64,000 bases of DNA from Microlunatus speluncae (GTDB lineage Bacteria > Actinomycetota > Actinomycetes > Propionibacteriales > Propionibacteriaceae): NCBI RefSeq assembly GCF_009299835.1, contig NZ_VKCZ01000019.1, positions 372,001 to 436,000 of the forward strand. Reading direction: 5' to 3'. The notes beneath the pieces are model-generated. The model was not told the DNA's origin. It saw nothing but the letters and a program-made list of their open reading frames with translations, and did not search any database. The position numbers were made by a program, and so were the translations under genes. Every line of letters starts with the position of its first letter. The stretch's first letter is position 1. This document shows, piece after piece, positions 15,886-24,501 of this stretch.

Positions 15886-18800
15886 ATGAGCCGTCGCGCG
15901 TTCCGCCGTCCGCCCCGGACGTCTCGATCACTGATCATCGGCCTCTCCGTGACGCTGCTGGCCGGCTTCGGCGTGACCCCGGCGCTGGCCGAGACCGGTG
16001 ACCGCCCGGCGGTGCCGGCGGACGACCCGGCCGCCGCGTCCCGGCCGGCCGCCGTTCCGGAACCGGTCCGGGACCCGGCGCCGCCCGTCGCCACCGAGCC
16101 GGCCGCACCGGGACTGAACGGCGACCCGCGGGACGTCGGCGACCAGCTCAGCCTGACCTATTTCGGCTGCAAGGACAGCACGCCGCAGACGTACCAGGTC
16201 CCGAAGAACACCCACAGCGTCTACGTCGAGGTCGTCGGCGGCGAAGGCATGACCCCGGATCCGTCGCGGACCGGCTGGGGCGGCAGCGCGGGTCAGCTGA
16301 CCGGCGTGCTGCGGGTCAATCCCGGCGATCTGCTGACGGTCGCCGTCGGTTGCAAGGGCAGCGCCGACGGTGGCAAGTCTCCGTACGCGAAGGGCGGCGC
16401 CCGCGGCGAGGGTCACGACCGGGTCGCCTTCGGCATCGACTCCTACGGGATCAGCGGCGGTGGCGGCGGCGGCGCGTCCGCAGTGCTGCGCAAGGACGGC
16501 GACGAGACCACCACGATGGCGGTGGCCGGCGGCGGTGGTGGGGCGGCCGGCGGCGGCGTCGACTGCACGAAGTACGCGATCGAGGCCGAGGTCGGCGAGC
16601 ACGGCAAAGAGGGCGACGCCTTCTGGTATTCCTGCTATCCGCCGGTGCAATCACCGGGCGGTGACGGCGGCGACGGCGGCCTCGAGCCGGGCGCCGGCAC
16701 GGTCGGTAAGTTCAACGAGGAAGAAGCAGCGCCGGGCGGCGACGAGTGCGAGGAGGCCGACCGCGCCGGGTTGCCGGGCGGCGACTTCGACGAGCTCGGC
16801 GGCGGTGGGGGCGGCGGCGGAGGCGGCGGTGGCTACCACGGAGGTTGCGGCGGCAGCGCGGCACAGGAGTCCGCGATTCCGGAACCGCCGCCGGGCTCGG
16901 TGACCGGCATCGGCGGCAACGGCGGCGGTGGTGGCAGCTCCTACGCCAACCAGGACGTGTTGAGTCAGGCCCGGTTCGCCGCGGCCGACAACGCCGGCGA
17001 CGGCTACGTGCTGTTCCTGACCGGCGCCGACGACCTGCGGACGACCAACTTCGGCCTCACCAAGAAGGTCGAGGAGCTGTGCGTTCCGGCCGGCACCGAC
17101 GAGATCTTCGTCAACGCCGTCGGCGGCGCCGGCGCGGGCGCCGGCCCGAACTTCCCGGGTGTCGGCACGGGTGGCAGCGCCGGAGTGGTGCAGGCGGTGG
17201 TCCCGGTGACCCCGGGCAAGAAGGTGCTGGTCGCGGTCGGTGAGCGCGGCCGGGGCAGCGGCGGCTGGGGCGACGGCCAGGGCGGATCGGCCGGCACCGG
17301 CGGGGTGTCGGACAACCTCAAGGACGGTGGCCCGGGCGGCGGCTCGTCGGCGGTGCAGAGCACCACCACCGACTGCAAGGCCGCCGGCGCGGCGGGCAAG
17401 ACCTACCTCGTGGTCGCGGCCGGCGGCGGAGGTGGTGGCGGCGACGCGAATCTCTACGACGGCGGCGACGGCGGCGACGGGGGCCTGCCGCCCAAGGCCG
17501 GCAAGGCCGGCGACAGCTTCGACTCCGGTCCCGGCGGCGCCGGCGGCGACAACCCCGCCCAGGGCAACGGGTCCCGCGACGGCGGCGACGGCACCGGGGC
17601 CGGCGACGGCGGCGGGGGCGGCGGTGGTGGCGGCGGCTACTGGGGCGGCGGCAAGGGCCACGGCCCGTCCGGCGGCCAGACCGGGGCCGGCGGTGGTGGC
17701 GGCGGCGGGCGGTCGTACGCCAAGGCGGTCAACCCGAAGCAGGTCCGCTTCGCGACCGGCGCCAAGGGCGACAAGGAATTCGACGGCTCGGTCCAACTGG
17801 TCGTGCCGTTCCCGTCCCGACGGGCCGAGGTCGACGTGACCGGCGGCAGCCAGCAGTCGGCGACCAGCGGCCAGCGGTACGCGGAGCCGCTGACCGGCCA
17901 GGCCCTCGACGACGACGGCTTCCCGATCGCCGGCGCCAAGGTGACCTTCACCGCCCCGGCCGGCTACGTCACGTTCCCCAACGGCTCCCAGACCAGCTAC
18001 CGGGTCACGGCCGACGGGGCCGGGAAGGTCTCGGTCCCGGTGCAGGCGTTGCAGCCGCCGTGGACCACCGGCGCCTTCACCGTCACGGCCAGCATCGACG
18101 ACCAGCCGACCTACAAGGCCGGCAGTTTCGGCCTGTTCAACAGCGGCGTCGCCACCGACGTCGTGGTGTCGTCGGCCACCCAGGACACGGTGATCAACGC
18201 CGACGCGCCGGTGGCCCTGACTGCGACCGTCACCAAGAAGGCGCCCCGGCCGAGCCCGGATCCGTACGGCGTGCCGATCGGTCGGCTGCAGTTCCTCGTC
18301 GACGGCGTCGCGGCCGGCGAGCCGGTGACGTTGGACGCGAACGGCGTCGCCCGCACGTCGGTGTCCGGGCTGAGCCAGGGCACCCGGCAGTTCGCCGCGC
18401 GCTATCTCGGCGACGACGCCGAGGTGTTCTCACCGGCGGAGGGCCGGACGGTGCAGGCGGTCGAGGTCGACTTCGCCACCCTGGCGTTGCAGGTCACGCC
18501 GGGCGCGGAGGCGCCGGCCGGTGAGCCGGTGACGTTCTCGCTGGCGGTGACGGCCCCGGAAGGGGTCACGGTCGAGCCGACCGGCACGGTCCGCTACTCG
18601 GTGGACGGCGTCGAGGTGGGCAGCGCGGCGGTGACCGACGGCCGGGCGACCTCCGCTCCGATCAAGGATCTAGCGCCGGGCGAGCACTACGTCGTCGCCC
18701 AGTATTCCGGCGACAACGGCTTCCTGCCCGACCGGGCGACCACCTTCGTCTACGTCCAGCAGGCGACGAAACTGACCCTGACCCCGTCGCGGCTCTCGGT

Positions 18801-21024
18801 CGGCCCGGGGCAGACGCTGACCCTGAGCGCGACCGTCGCCGCCGTCGCGGCGGCCGGCCGGGCCGGAGGGTCGCGCGTCGCGGCCGCCGATCCACCGCGG
18901 GGCACGGTCGAGTTCCGCTCCGACGGCGAGACCCTGGTGTCCATACCGCTGCGGGACGGTAAGGCAGCGACACCGCCGCTGACGCTCGGCCGCGGCACTC
19001 ATTGGGTCACCGCGACCTATTCGGGTGAGGACCGGTTCGCCAGCAGCACCGCCGGCGCCTACGTCTACGACGGCCGGCAGCAGCTCACCGGACCGGGGGC
19101 GGAGCCGCCGATCGTGAAGACCTTCAGCTGCGCCGGCAGCAACAGCCAGCCGTTCGAGATCCCGCAGGACCATGCGGGCTACTGGATGGACATCGTCGCC
19201 GCGGGCGCGGCCGGCGCGAACCTGACGTACTCCTCGGGAGGCCGCGGCGGGACCGCCGCGGGCCGGATCGACGTCCAGCGCGGGCAGAAGTTCCTGATCG
19301 ATGTCGGCTGCAACTCGACCGGCCAGGAGCCGGGCCGATCCGGTTACGCTCCCGGCGGCCGCGGCGGCGACCCGCATGAGGTGCTCAACCTGCTCGCCGA
19401 ACCCGGCGGGGGCGGCGGCGGTGCCTCCGCGGTCCGGCTCGGCAACCAGACCCTGCTGGTCGCGGCCGGCGGTGGCGGCGCCAGTGGCGCCGGACACCTG
19501 CACGGTGCAGCGTCGGCCAAGAACGGCGGCAACGGCGGAGCCCCGGCCCAGCCGGGTCAGTCCTGCGGACCGAAGGACGGCAAGGGCAAGTGCGTCGGCG
19601 GTACGGCCGGCTCCGGCGGCACGGTCCATCCGGGCCGTGGCGCGAACGGCGCCAAGCTGCCGTGCCTCAACCACGACGAGGGCCAGGGCGGCTCCGGCGC
19701 CGGCGGTGGCGGCTACACCGGTGGCGGCGGCGGGACCTGGCGCGGCTGCGACGCGAAGGACTACGCGGCCGGCGGCGGCGGTGGGCTCTCCTACCTCGCC
19801 CCCGGAGTCGACCAGCCGCACTTCGGGACCAGCACCTCGCGCGGCGCCGGCTCGGTGACGGTGACGCTGACCCCGTTCCCGGCCGTACGGCTGGACGTCA
19901 GCAGTGCACCGGTGGCGCCGAAGCTCGGCGACCGGCTCGAGTTCGGCGCTCAGTTGCTGCGCACGGCCGCGGACACCCCGAGGCCGACCGGCAAGATGAC
20001 CTTCTTCAGCGGCGCCACCCCATTGGGCACGGCCACGCTCGACCAGGGTGGATACGCGGCCAGCACGCCGACCGATCGGCTCCCGGCCGGCCCGTTCCCG
20101 GTCACCATCAGCTACTCCGGCGATCAGCACTACGACGCGCTGCAGGAGACCGTGGTGATCAACGTCGTGCCCGGATCGACGGCCGGGACACTGGCCGCCG
20201 ATCCCGGGCAACAGGCCGAGGGCGATCCGGTGGTCGGCACGATCACCCTGCCGCCGGCCTTCGATTCGGGCCCGGTGCCGACCGGCACCGTGCAGTTCCT
20301 GCTCGATGGCACGCCGCTCGACGTACCGGTGCTGGTGGACCGGGACGGGATCGCCAGCAGCGCCCGGAGCGAGCCGTTGGACTTCGGCCCGGGAGTCCTC
20401 TCGGCCGTCTATTCCGGCGACGCCAACTACGAGGCGAGCACGATCACCACGAACGTGTTCGGCCGCGGGTCGGTCTTGATCACCGGGAGCGCCACCCCGG
20501 ACCCGATTCCGAACGGACGGGGTGGCCCGCCGGTCACCCTGGGCGCCGCGCTGGAGCCAGTCGGCGACGCGACCGGAACCCCCGGCGGGACGGTCCGGTT
20601 CACGATCGACGGAGCCGCCGTGATCGGCCCGGACGGCTCGGAGATCGGGGCCGTGCCCGTGGTCGACGGTCGGGCCACCACTCCGCCGATCGACGTCAGT
20701 GGACTGGCGCCGGGACCACACCAACTCACGGTCAGCTACTCCGGCGACACGGCCTTCCAGCCGGCGACGCGGACCCAATCGGTGCAAGTGGCCGGATCGG
20801 TGACCGAACCCGGCCCCGGTCCGGCTCCGGGCGAGCCGCCGACCGTTGTGCCGACGCCGCCAGGTGTCGAAGATCCGAGCCCGGCGCCGCCCGGTCCGGA
20901 CGAACTCCCCGGCACCGGGGCGCCGGCGGCACCGTTCGCCTTGCTCGGTCCCCTGATGCTGCTGGCCGGGGCGCTCGTCCTGGCCGCCGGTCATCGGCGA
21001 CGGAGGTCGAACCTGAAGGAGTGA
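15886..21024 (+). CDS. LPXTG-anchored surface protein with glycine-rich and Ig-like domains
   Basis: A 1712-residue secreted protein. A Sec signal (about residues 1-36, ending ALA) is followed by a Pro/Ala linker. Three glycine-rich domains of about 250 residues each lie at ~86-389, ~390-642 and ~1074-1332. Each goes from a beta strand through GGxGG and a VxPG..VxVG unit to a run such as LVVAAGGGGGGG. Ig-like domains fill ~645-1064 (four) and ~1332-1640 (three), most ending in a YSGD or YLGD turn typical of bacterial Ig-like type 3 repeats. The C-terminus has LPGTG at 1674-1678, a hydrophobic helix and RHRRRR-like positive tail, a sortase sorting signal. GAAAGG lies eight bases before the ATG. 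No sortase gene is in the window. The role, perhaps adhesion or matrix formation, is inferred. Confidence 0.85.
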   Translation: MSRRAFRRPPRTSRSLIIGLSVTLLAGFGVTPALAETGDRPAVPADDPAAASRPAAVPEPVRDPAPPVATEPAAPGLNGDPRDVGDQLSLTYFGCKDSTPQTYQVPKNTHSVYVEVVGGEGMTPDPSRTGWGGSAGQLTGVLRVNPGDLLTVAVGCKGSADGGKSPYAKGGARGEGHDRVAFGIDSYGISGGGGGGASAVLRKDGDETTTMAVAGGGGGAAGGGVDCTKYAIEAEVGEHGKEGDAFWYSCYPPVQSPGGDGGDGGLEPGAGTVGKFNEEEAAPGGDECEEADRAGLPGGDFDELGGGGGGGGGGGGYHGGCGGSAAQESAIPEPPPGSVTGIGGNGGGGGSSYANQDVLSQARFAAADNAGDGYVLFLTGADDLRTTNFGLTKKVEELCVPAGTDEIFVNAVGGAGAGAGPNFPGVGTGGSAGVVQAVVPVTPGKKVLVAVGERGRGSGGWGDGQGGSAGTGGVSDNLKDGGPGGGSSAVQSTTTDCKAAGAAGKTYLVVAAGGGGGGGDANLYDGGDGGDGGLPPKAGKAGDSFDSGPGGAGGDNPAQGNGSRDGGDGTGAGDGGGGGGGGGGYWGGGKGHGPSGGQTGAGGGGGGGRSYAKAVNPKQVRFATGAKGDKEFDGSVQLVVPFPSRRAEVDVTGGSQQSATSGQRYAEPLTGQALDDDGFPIAGAKVTFTAPAGYVTFPNGSQTSYRVTADGAGKVSVPVQALQPPWTTGAFTVTASIDDQPTYKAGSFGLFNSGVATDVVVSSATQDTVINADAPVALTATVTKKAPRPSPDPYGVPIGRLQFLVDGVAAGEPVTLDANGVARTSVSGLSQGTRQFAARYLGDDAEVFSPAEGRTVQAVEVDFATLALQVTPGAEAPAGEPVTFSLAVTAPEGVTVEPTGTVRYSVDGVEVGSAAVTDGRATSAPIKDLAPGEHYVVAQYSGDNGFLPDRATTFVYVQQATKLTLTPSRLSVGPGQTLTLSATVAAVAAAGRAGGSRVAAADPPRGTVEFRSDGETLVSIPLRDGKAATPPLTLGRGTHWVTATYSGEDRFASSTAGAYVYDGRQQLTGPGAEPPIVKTFSCAGSNSQPFEIPQDHAGYWMDIVAAGAAGANLTYSSGGRGGTAAGRIDVQRGQKFLIDVGCNSTGQEPGRSGYAPGGRGGDPHEVLNLLAEPGGGGGGASAVRLGNQTLLVAAGGGGASGAGHLHGAASAKNGGNGGAPAQPGQSCGPKDGKGKCVGGTAGSGGTVHPGRGANGAKLPCLNHDEGQGGSGAGGGGYTGGGGGTWRGCDAKDYAAGGGGGLSYLAPGVDQPHFGTSTSRGAGSVTVTLTPFPAVRLDVSSAPVAPKLGDRLEFGAQLLRTAADTPRPTGKMTFFSGATPLGTATLDQGGYAASTPTDRLPAGPFPVTISYSGDQHYDALQETVVINVVPGSTAGTLAADPGQQAEGDPVVGTITLPPAFDSGPVPTGTVQFLLDGTPLDVPVLVDRDGIASSARSEPLDFGPGVLSAVYSGDANYEASTITTNVFGRGSVLITGSATPDPIPNGRGGPPVTLGAALEPVGDATGTPGGTVRFTIDGAAVIGPDGSEIGAVPVVDGRATTPPIDVSGLAPGPHQLTVSYSGDTAFQPATRTQSVQVAGSVTEPGPGPAPGEPPTVVPTPPGVEDPSPAPPGPDELPGTGAPAAPFALLGPLMLLAGALVLAAGHRRRRSNLKE

Positions 21025-21081
21025 CAGAAGCGCGCGGACTCTGCCGACGCTGCGCGCCATGGTGACGACGGTGCTAGCATT

Positions 21082-21096
21082 GCTGTCAGTGACAGC
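21082..21096. promoter_or_regulatory. candidate autoregulatory operator of the FitAB-like pair
   Basis: GCTGTCA-G-TGACAGC is a perfect 15-base inverted repeat located just downstream of a -10-like TAGCAT (21075-21080) and 22 bases before the antitoxin start. This is where ribbon-helix-helix antitoxins usually bind to repress their own operon. Confidence 0.5.
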
Positions 21097-21117
21097 GACA
21101 GATCCGGGGTGATCAGC

Positions 21118-21363
21118 ATGACGACCATGACCATTCGCGGTCTCGATGAGGAAACTCGACGTCGTCTTCGGGTCCGTGCGTCCAGCAAGGGCCGCTCGAT
21201 GGAGGCGGAGGTTCGCGCGATTCTGCGCCAGGCCGTGCAGGCCGAGGGGAGCGGGCCCGGCCTCGGATCTCGCATCCACGCGATGTTCGCCGACGTGGAC
21301 ACCAGCGAGTTCGAGGTGCCGGAGCGGAAGGACGAGGCTCGGGCCGTCGACTTCGACGCATGA
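21118..21363 (+). CDS. FitA/VapB-like ribbon-helix-helix antitoxin
   Basis: An 81-residue antitoxin. The N-terminal TMTIRGLDEETRRRLRVRAS is a ribbon-helix-helix DNA-binding strand and helix, followed by KGRSMEAEVRAILRQAV, the pattern of FitA-type proteins. The acidic C-terminal tail (FEVPERKDEARAVDFDA) would thread into the toxin. The ATG at 21118 follows GGGG by nine bases; a GTG at 21109 is an alternative. The gene overlaps the toxin gene by four bases (ATGA), so both are co-translated. Confidence 0.85.
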   Translation: MTTMTIRGLDEETRRRLRVRASSKGRSMEAEVRAILRQAVQAEGSGPGLGSRIHAMFADVDTSEFEVPERKDEARAVDFDA

Positions 21364-21782
21364 TCGTGCTCGACACGAATGTGCTGTCCGAGTTGATCAA
21401 GCCGCAGCCGTCAGCCGCGGTGCTCGCGTGGGTCGATCGGCAGGACCCGGCCGAGCTGTGGATCACCGTCATCACCGTGGCCGAGTTGCTGGCCGGTGTC
21501 GCGCGAATGCCCGGCGGTCGACGGCAGGACCTGCTACGGGTCGCTGTATCGCAGCTGATCGACGATGAGTTCGGAGAGCGGATCTGCGACTTCGATCGGG
21601 CCGCGGCTGTTGAGTACGCCTACGTCGTTTCCGCCCGCAAGGCCGCCGGTCGCCCGATCGGCCTGGCGGATGCGCAGATCGCCGCCACCTGCCGAGCGCG
21701 GTCCGCCGTTCTGTCGACCAGGAACACACCGGACTTCATCGGCACGGGAATCGAGCTGTTCGACCCGTGGTCGAAGGACTGA
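21360..21782 (+). CDS. FitB/VapC-like PIN domain toxin
   Basis: A 140-residue PIN-domain ribonuclease. The acidic active site can be followed: MIVLDTNVLSELIKP (first Asp), ITVITVAELLAGVARMPGG (Glu), IGLADAQIAATCRA (Asp) and the final STRNTPDFIGTGIEL, which carries the last acidic position. The sequence is closest in style to FitB, whose operon partner is a ribbon-helix-helix FitA as here. Target RNA is unknown. It ends about 90 bases before the FMN riboswitch. Confidence 0.88.
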   Translation: MIVLDTNVLSELIKPQPSAAVLAWVDRQDPAELWITVITVAELLAGVARMPGGRRQDLLRVAVSQLIDDEFGERICDFDRAAAVEYAYVVSARKAAGRPIGLADAQIAATCRARSAVLSTRNTPDFIGTGIELFDPWSKD

Positions 21783-21872
21783 CGTCGTCCCGCGTGACGA
21801 AACCGCACGGCGGACCGCGGATCGGGCTCGGGAATAGCGGTGCGACAATGGCGGTTGACGAGTTCGAACAAG

Positions 21873-22000
21873 CTCGCGCGTGTTCCGGGGTCGGTGTAAT
21901 TCCGAGCCGGCGGTGATAGTCCGCGACCCGGCCGAAAGGCCGGTTGATGTGGTGAAACTCCACGACCGACGGTGAAAGTCCGGATGGGAGGAACCGCGAG
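21873..22000 (+). ncRNA. FMN riboswitch (RFN element)
   Basis: The conserved RFN core is present in order: P1 CTCGCG (21873-21878) with CGCGAG (21995-22000), TTCCGGGGTCGGTGTAATTC, CCGGCGGTGATAGTCCGCGA, the GGCCGAAAGGCC hairpin, TGGTGAAACTCCA, CCGACGGTGAAAGTCCGGAT and GGGAGGAACC. FMN binding would lower expression of the downstream transporter gene. Confidence 0.95.
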
Positions 22001-22057
22001 GGACGACGTACGTCCGCGTTCGCCCGGCTCCGGGTGAGCGATCAGGCGACGCCGTAC

Positions 22058-22094
22058 CTCCACACCCCGGTGCCCGCACATCGGAGGAGTGGAG
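22058..22094 (+). promoter_or_regulatory. possible Shine-Dalgarno sequestering hairpin of the FMN riboswitch
   Basis: CTCCAC (22058-22063) can pair with GTGGAG (22089-22094), which overlaps the purine-rich ribosome-binding region GGAGGAGTGGAGAGG of ribM. A small hairpin at 22001-22015 (GGACG-ACGTA-CGTCC) directly follows the aptamer. With no T tract in the expression platform, translational control is more likely than termination. Confidence 0.45.
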
Positions 22095-22100
22095 AGGTTC

Positions 22101-22820
22101 GTGGATTTCTCGGCATTGCTGCTCGGCTTTCTGAACGCCAAGCTCGACATCGGCCCCGGCATCCTGTGGCGCGAGATCATCGGCAACGGGTTCGGGCTGG
22201 CCAGCGCCGTCCTCGGGATGAACCGCCGGGTCTCGGCCTGGCCGATCGGCATCATCGGCAACATCCTGCTGTTCACTGTCTTCCTCGGCGGGGTGTTCCA
22301 CACGCCGCAGGACCTGGACCTGTGGGGCCAGGCGGGCCGGCAGATCTTCTTCTTCGCGGTCAGCGTGTACGGCTGGATCCGCTGGTACCAGTTCCGCAAG
22401 GCGAGCGTCGACGGCAAGGCCGGCGTGCAACCGCGCTGGGCAGGCTGGCGCGGCCGGTTGCAACTGATCATCGGCGCGGTGATCTTGTGGACGGTCTTCT
22501 ACTTCGTGCTCAGCGCGCTCGGCTCCTGGGGCCCGGCGGCCGACGCGTGGATCCTCACCGGCTCGATCCTCGCGACCTACGGGATGGCCCGCGGCTGGGT
22601 CGAGTTCTGGCTGATCTGGATCGCCGTCGACGCGGTCGGGGTGCCGCTGCTGCTGACCGCCGGTTACTACCCGTCGGCGATCATGTATCTGATCTACGGC
22701 GGCTTCTGCCTGGCCGGCTTCCTCACCTGGTGGCGGCTGGAGCGCCTCGGCCAGGTGGCCGTCGAGCCGCAACCGGCCGCACCGGCTCCGGCGACGGCCG
22801 ACCAGATCCAACGGCATTAG
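22101..22820 (+). CDS. ribM: riboflavin transporter, PnuC/RibM family
   Basis: A 239-residue membrane protein of the PnuC superfamily with about seven hydrophobic segments. It has ETIGNGFGLAS-like IIGNGFGLASAVLGMNRRVS and WPIGIIGNILLFTVF near the N-terminus, then YGWIRWYQFRK and GWVEFWLIWIAVDAVGVPLL, the W/Y-rich vitamin-binding helices. PnuC itself carries nicotinamide riboside, but an FMN riboswitch in front marks the RibM (PnuX) riboflavin branch known in Corynebacterium and Streptomyces. The start is either GTG 22101 or GTG 22089; the ribosome-binding site favours 22101. Confidence 0.88.
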   Translation: MDFSALLLGFLNAKLDIGPGILWREIIGNGFGLASAVLGMNRRVSAWPIGIIGNILLFTVFLGGVFHTPQDLDLWGQAGRQIFFFAVSVYGWIRWYQFRKASVDGKAGVQPRWAGWRGRLQLIIGAVILWTVFYFVLSALGSWGPAADAWILTGSILATYGMARGWVEFWLIWIAVDAVGVPLLLTAGYYPSAIMYLIYGGFCLAGFLTWWRLERLGQVAVEPQPAAPAPATADQIQRH

Positions 22821-23025
22821 ACCAATCCGCCAGATCCGACGTGGCCGGCCGGGTCGCGTGACGGCCGGTTGGTCCGGGAATTCCACCGTAGTCAAGGATC
22901 TCCGGTCGACAGCCGTCGAGGCGGGCCGATCGGCCGAGATCGGCGAATGCGTGCAGCAGGTCTAATCGTCCTCGATTTCGGCGGCTCCTCGGCCGCTCCG
23001 GCGCGGCTAGCGTCAGCGCATCGAC

Positions 23026-23042
23026 TGATGATCAGCATCAGC
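23026..23042. promoter_or_regulatory. inverted repeat CTGATG-N5-CATCAG upstream of the ngc-like operon
   Basis: CTGATG (23026-23031) and CATCAG (23037-23042) flank ATCAG, 22 bases before the start of the substrate-binding protein gene. It could be an operator for a sugar-responsive repressor; no regulator gene is adjacent. The remaining part of the 244-base gap shows no other clear signal. Confidence 0.25.
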
Positions 23043-23064
23043 CCGATCGGTCGAGGAGAAAGCC

Positions 23065-24474
23065 ATGTCCGGATCGGTCCCGCGTCGTCTGTCCCGGCGC
23101 ACCGTGCTCGGTGGTTCGATGGTGGCCCTGATGGGCGCCGGCGGTTGTGCGATGGGTGGTGGCGCCGGCAGCGGTGCTCCGGTCAGCCCGCGCCCGACCA
23201 CCGCCGACAACCCGTTCGGCGTCGTCGTCGACCAGCCGGTCGAGTTCTTCAACTTCGAGGGCGGCTACGGCCACGACTGGTTCGACGTGCCGGTCAGGCT
23301 CTACAACGAGCGGTTCCCGAACTCGAAGCTGGCCTACAAGAGCAGCCAGGATCTCCCCAAGGAGTTGCAACCCCGCTTCGTCGACGGGACGCCGCCGGAC
23401 CTGATCGGCAACGTCGGGCTGGACACCGCCGGCCTGGTCAAGCAGGGCCGGCTGGTCGATCTTGGCCCGGTGCTGGACGCGCCGGCGTACGACACCGAGG
23501 GCAAGACCGTGGCCGAGACCCTGCTGCCGGGTGTCGCCGGGGTGGGCGTCTACGACGGCAAGCGCTACTCGGTGCCGTCGGGCTACGGCCTGAACGGCGT
23601 CTGGTACTCCAACAAGCTGATGACCGAGCACGGCTGGACCTATCCGGAGACCTTCGACGCGATGCTCGCGTTGTGCGCGGAGATCAAGCAGGCCGGGCTG
23701 GCGCCGTGGACGTACCAGGGCAAGTATCCGGGCTACATGTGGGGCCCGATCATGGGCACCGCGGAGAAGGCGGCCGGACCGCAGCTCGGCGTCGCGGTCG
23801 ACAACCTGGAGCCGGGCGCCTGGCAGCAGGAGGCGCTGGTCGAGTCGGCGGCCAAGTACGGCGAGTTGTTCGCCCGCGGCTACATCCTGGACGGGACGGC
23901 AGGACTGACCCACACCCAGGCGCAGACGTACTGGGCGCAGGGCAAGGCCGTCTTCATCCCGTGCGGCGCCTGGCTGGAGAACGAGCTCGGCGACATCGCC
24001 CCGAAGGATCTTCAGATGTCGGCCAAGCCGGCCCCCGGCCTGGGCGCCGGCGACGCGCTGCCGTTCGCCGCCTGCAACGGCGGGCCCGGCGGTGATCTGC
24101 TGGTCGCCGCCGATGCGCCCAATCCGGGCGGCGGGATGGAACTGTTGCGGGCGATGCTGTCGGTCGAGGCCTCGCGTCGCCGGATCGAGGTGACCCGATC
24201 GCTCGGCATCGTCAAGGGCGCCGGCGACGGGGCCGACGTGTCGTACGCGATGACGTCGATGAACGACATGATCGCCGCCGCCGGGGACGACGTCGGCAGC
24301 TACTGGATGTTCGGCACCTGGTATCAGGCGCTGCAGAAGGAGGTCGACAACGCCACCGGCGCGCTGCTCACGGGCTCCGTCGACGCGGCGGGCTGGGCGG
24401 CCCGGATCCAGAAGAAGGCGGACGCGATCGCGGCGGACTCGTCGGTGACCAAATATCGCCGAGAGGCCAAGTGA
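23065..24474 (+). CDS. carbohydrate ABC transporter substrate-binding lipoprotein, NgcE-like
   Basis: A 469-residue extracytoplasmic solute-binding protein (family 1). The N-terminus joins a twin-arginine signal with a lipobox: RRLSRRTVLGGSMVALMGAG then GC (Cys at residue 28). The body contains PPDLIGNVGLDTAGLV, VPSGYGLNGVWYSNKLMTEH and a late FGTWYQALQKEVDNATG, all in the style of NgcE, the N-acetylglucosamine/diacetylchitobiose binder of Streptomyces. AGGAGAAA lies before the ATG. Two permease genes follow; no ATPase gene is nearby, so a shared MsiK-type ATPase is probably used. The sugar assignment is by resemblance only. Confidence 0.82.
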   Translation: MSGSVPRRLSRRTVLGGSMVALMGAGGCAMGGGAGSGAPVSPRPTTADNPFGVVVDQPVEFFNFEGGYGHDWFDVPVRLYNERFPNSKLAYKSSQDLPKELQPRFVDGTPPDLIGNVGLDTAGLVKQGRLVDLGPVLDAPAYDTEGKTVAETLLPGVAGVGVYDGKRYSVPSGYGLNGVWYSNKLMTEHGWTYPETFDAMLALCAEIKQAGLAPWTYQGKYPGYMWGPIMGTAEKAAGPQLGVAVDNLEPGAWQQEALVESAAKYGELFARGYILDGTAGLTHTQAQTYWAQGKAVFIPCGAWLENELGDIAPKDLQMSAKPAPGLGAGDALPFAACNGGPGGDLLVAADAPNPGGGMELLRAMLSVEASRRRIEVTRSLGIVKGAGDGADVSYAMTSMNDMIAAAGDDVGSYWMFGTWYQALQKEVDNATGALLTGSVDAAGWAARIQKKADAIAADSSVTKYRREAK

Positions 24475-24501
24475 TCACCGGGCCTCGCGAAGTGACCTGA
24501 G

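Noticed and set aside
16400..17760. Regular GGC-type repeats that could look like a tandem or CRISPR-like array
   Set aside because: They encode the Gly runs of the surface protein in frame, have no constant unit or spacers, and are explained by codon use.
18670..21279. Long open frame on the minus strand, 869 codons
   Set aside because: It is the antisense shadow of the surface protein gene; the translation is low in complexity with no recognisable domain.
23026..23042. DasR-type operator for the GlcNAc-like importer
   Set aside because: The inverted repeat does not resemble the DasR consensus; kept only as an unassigned palindrome with low confidence.
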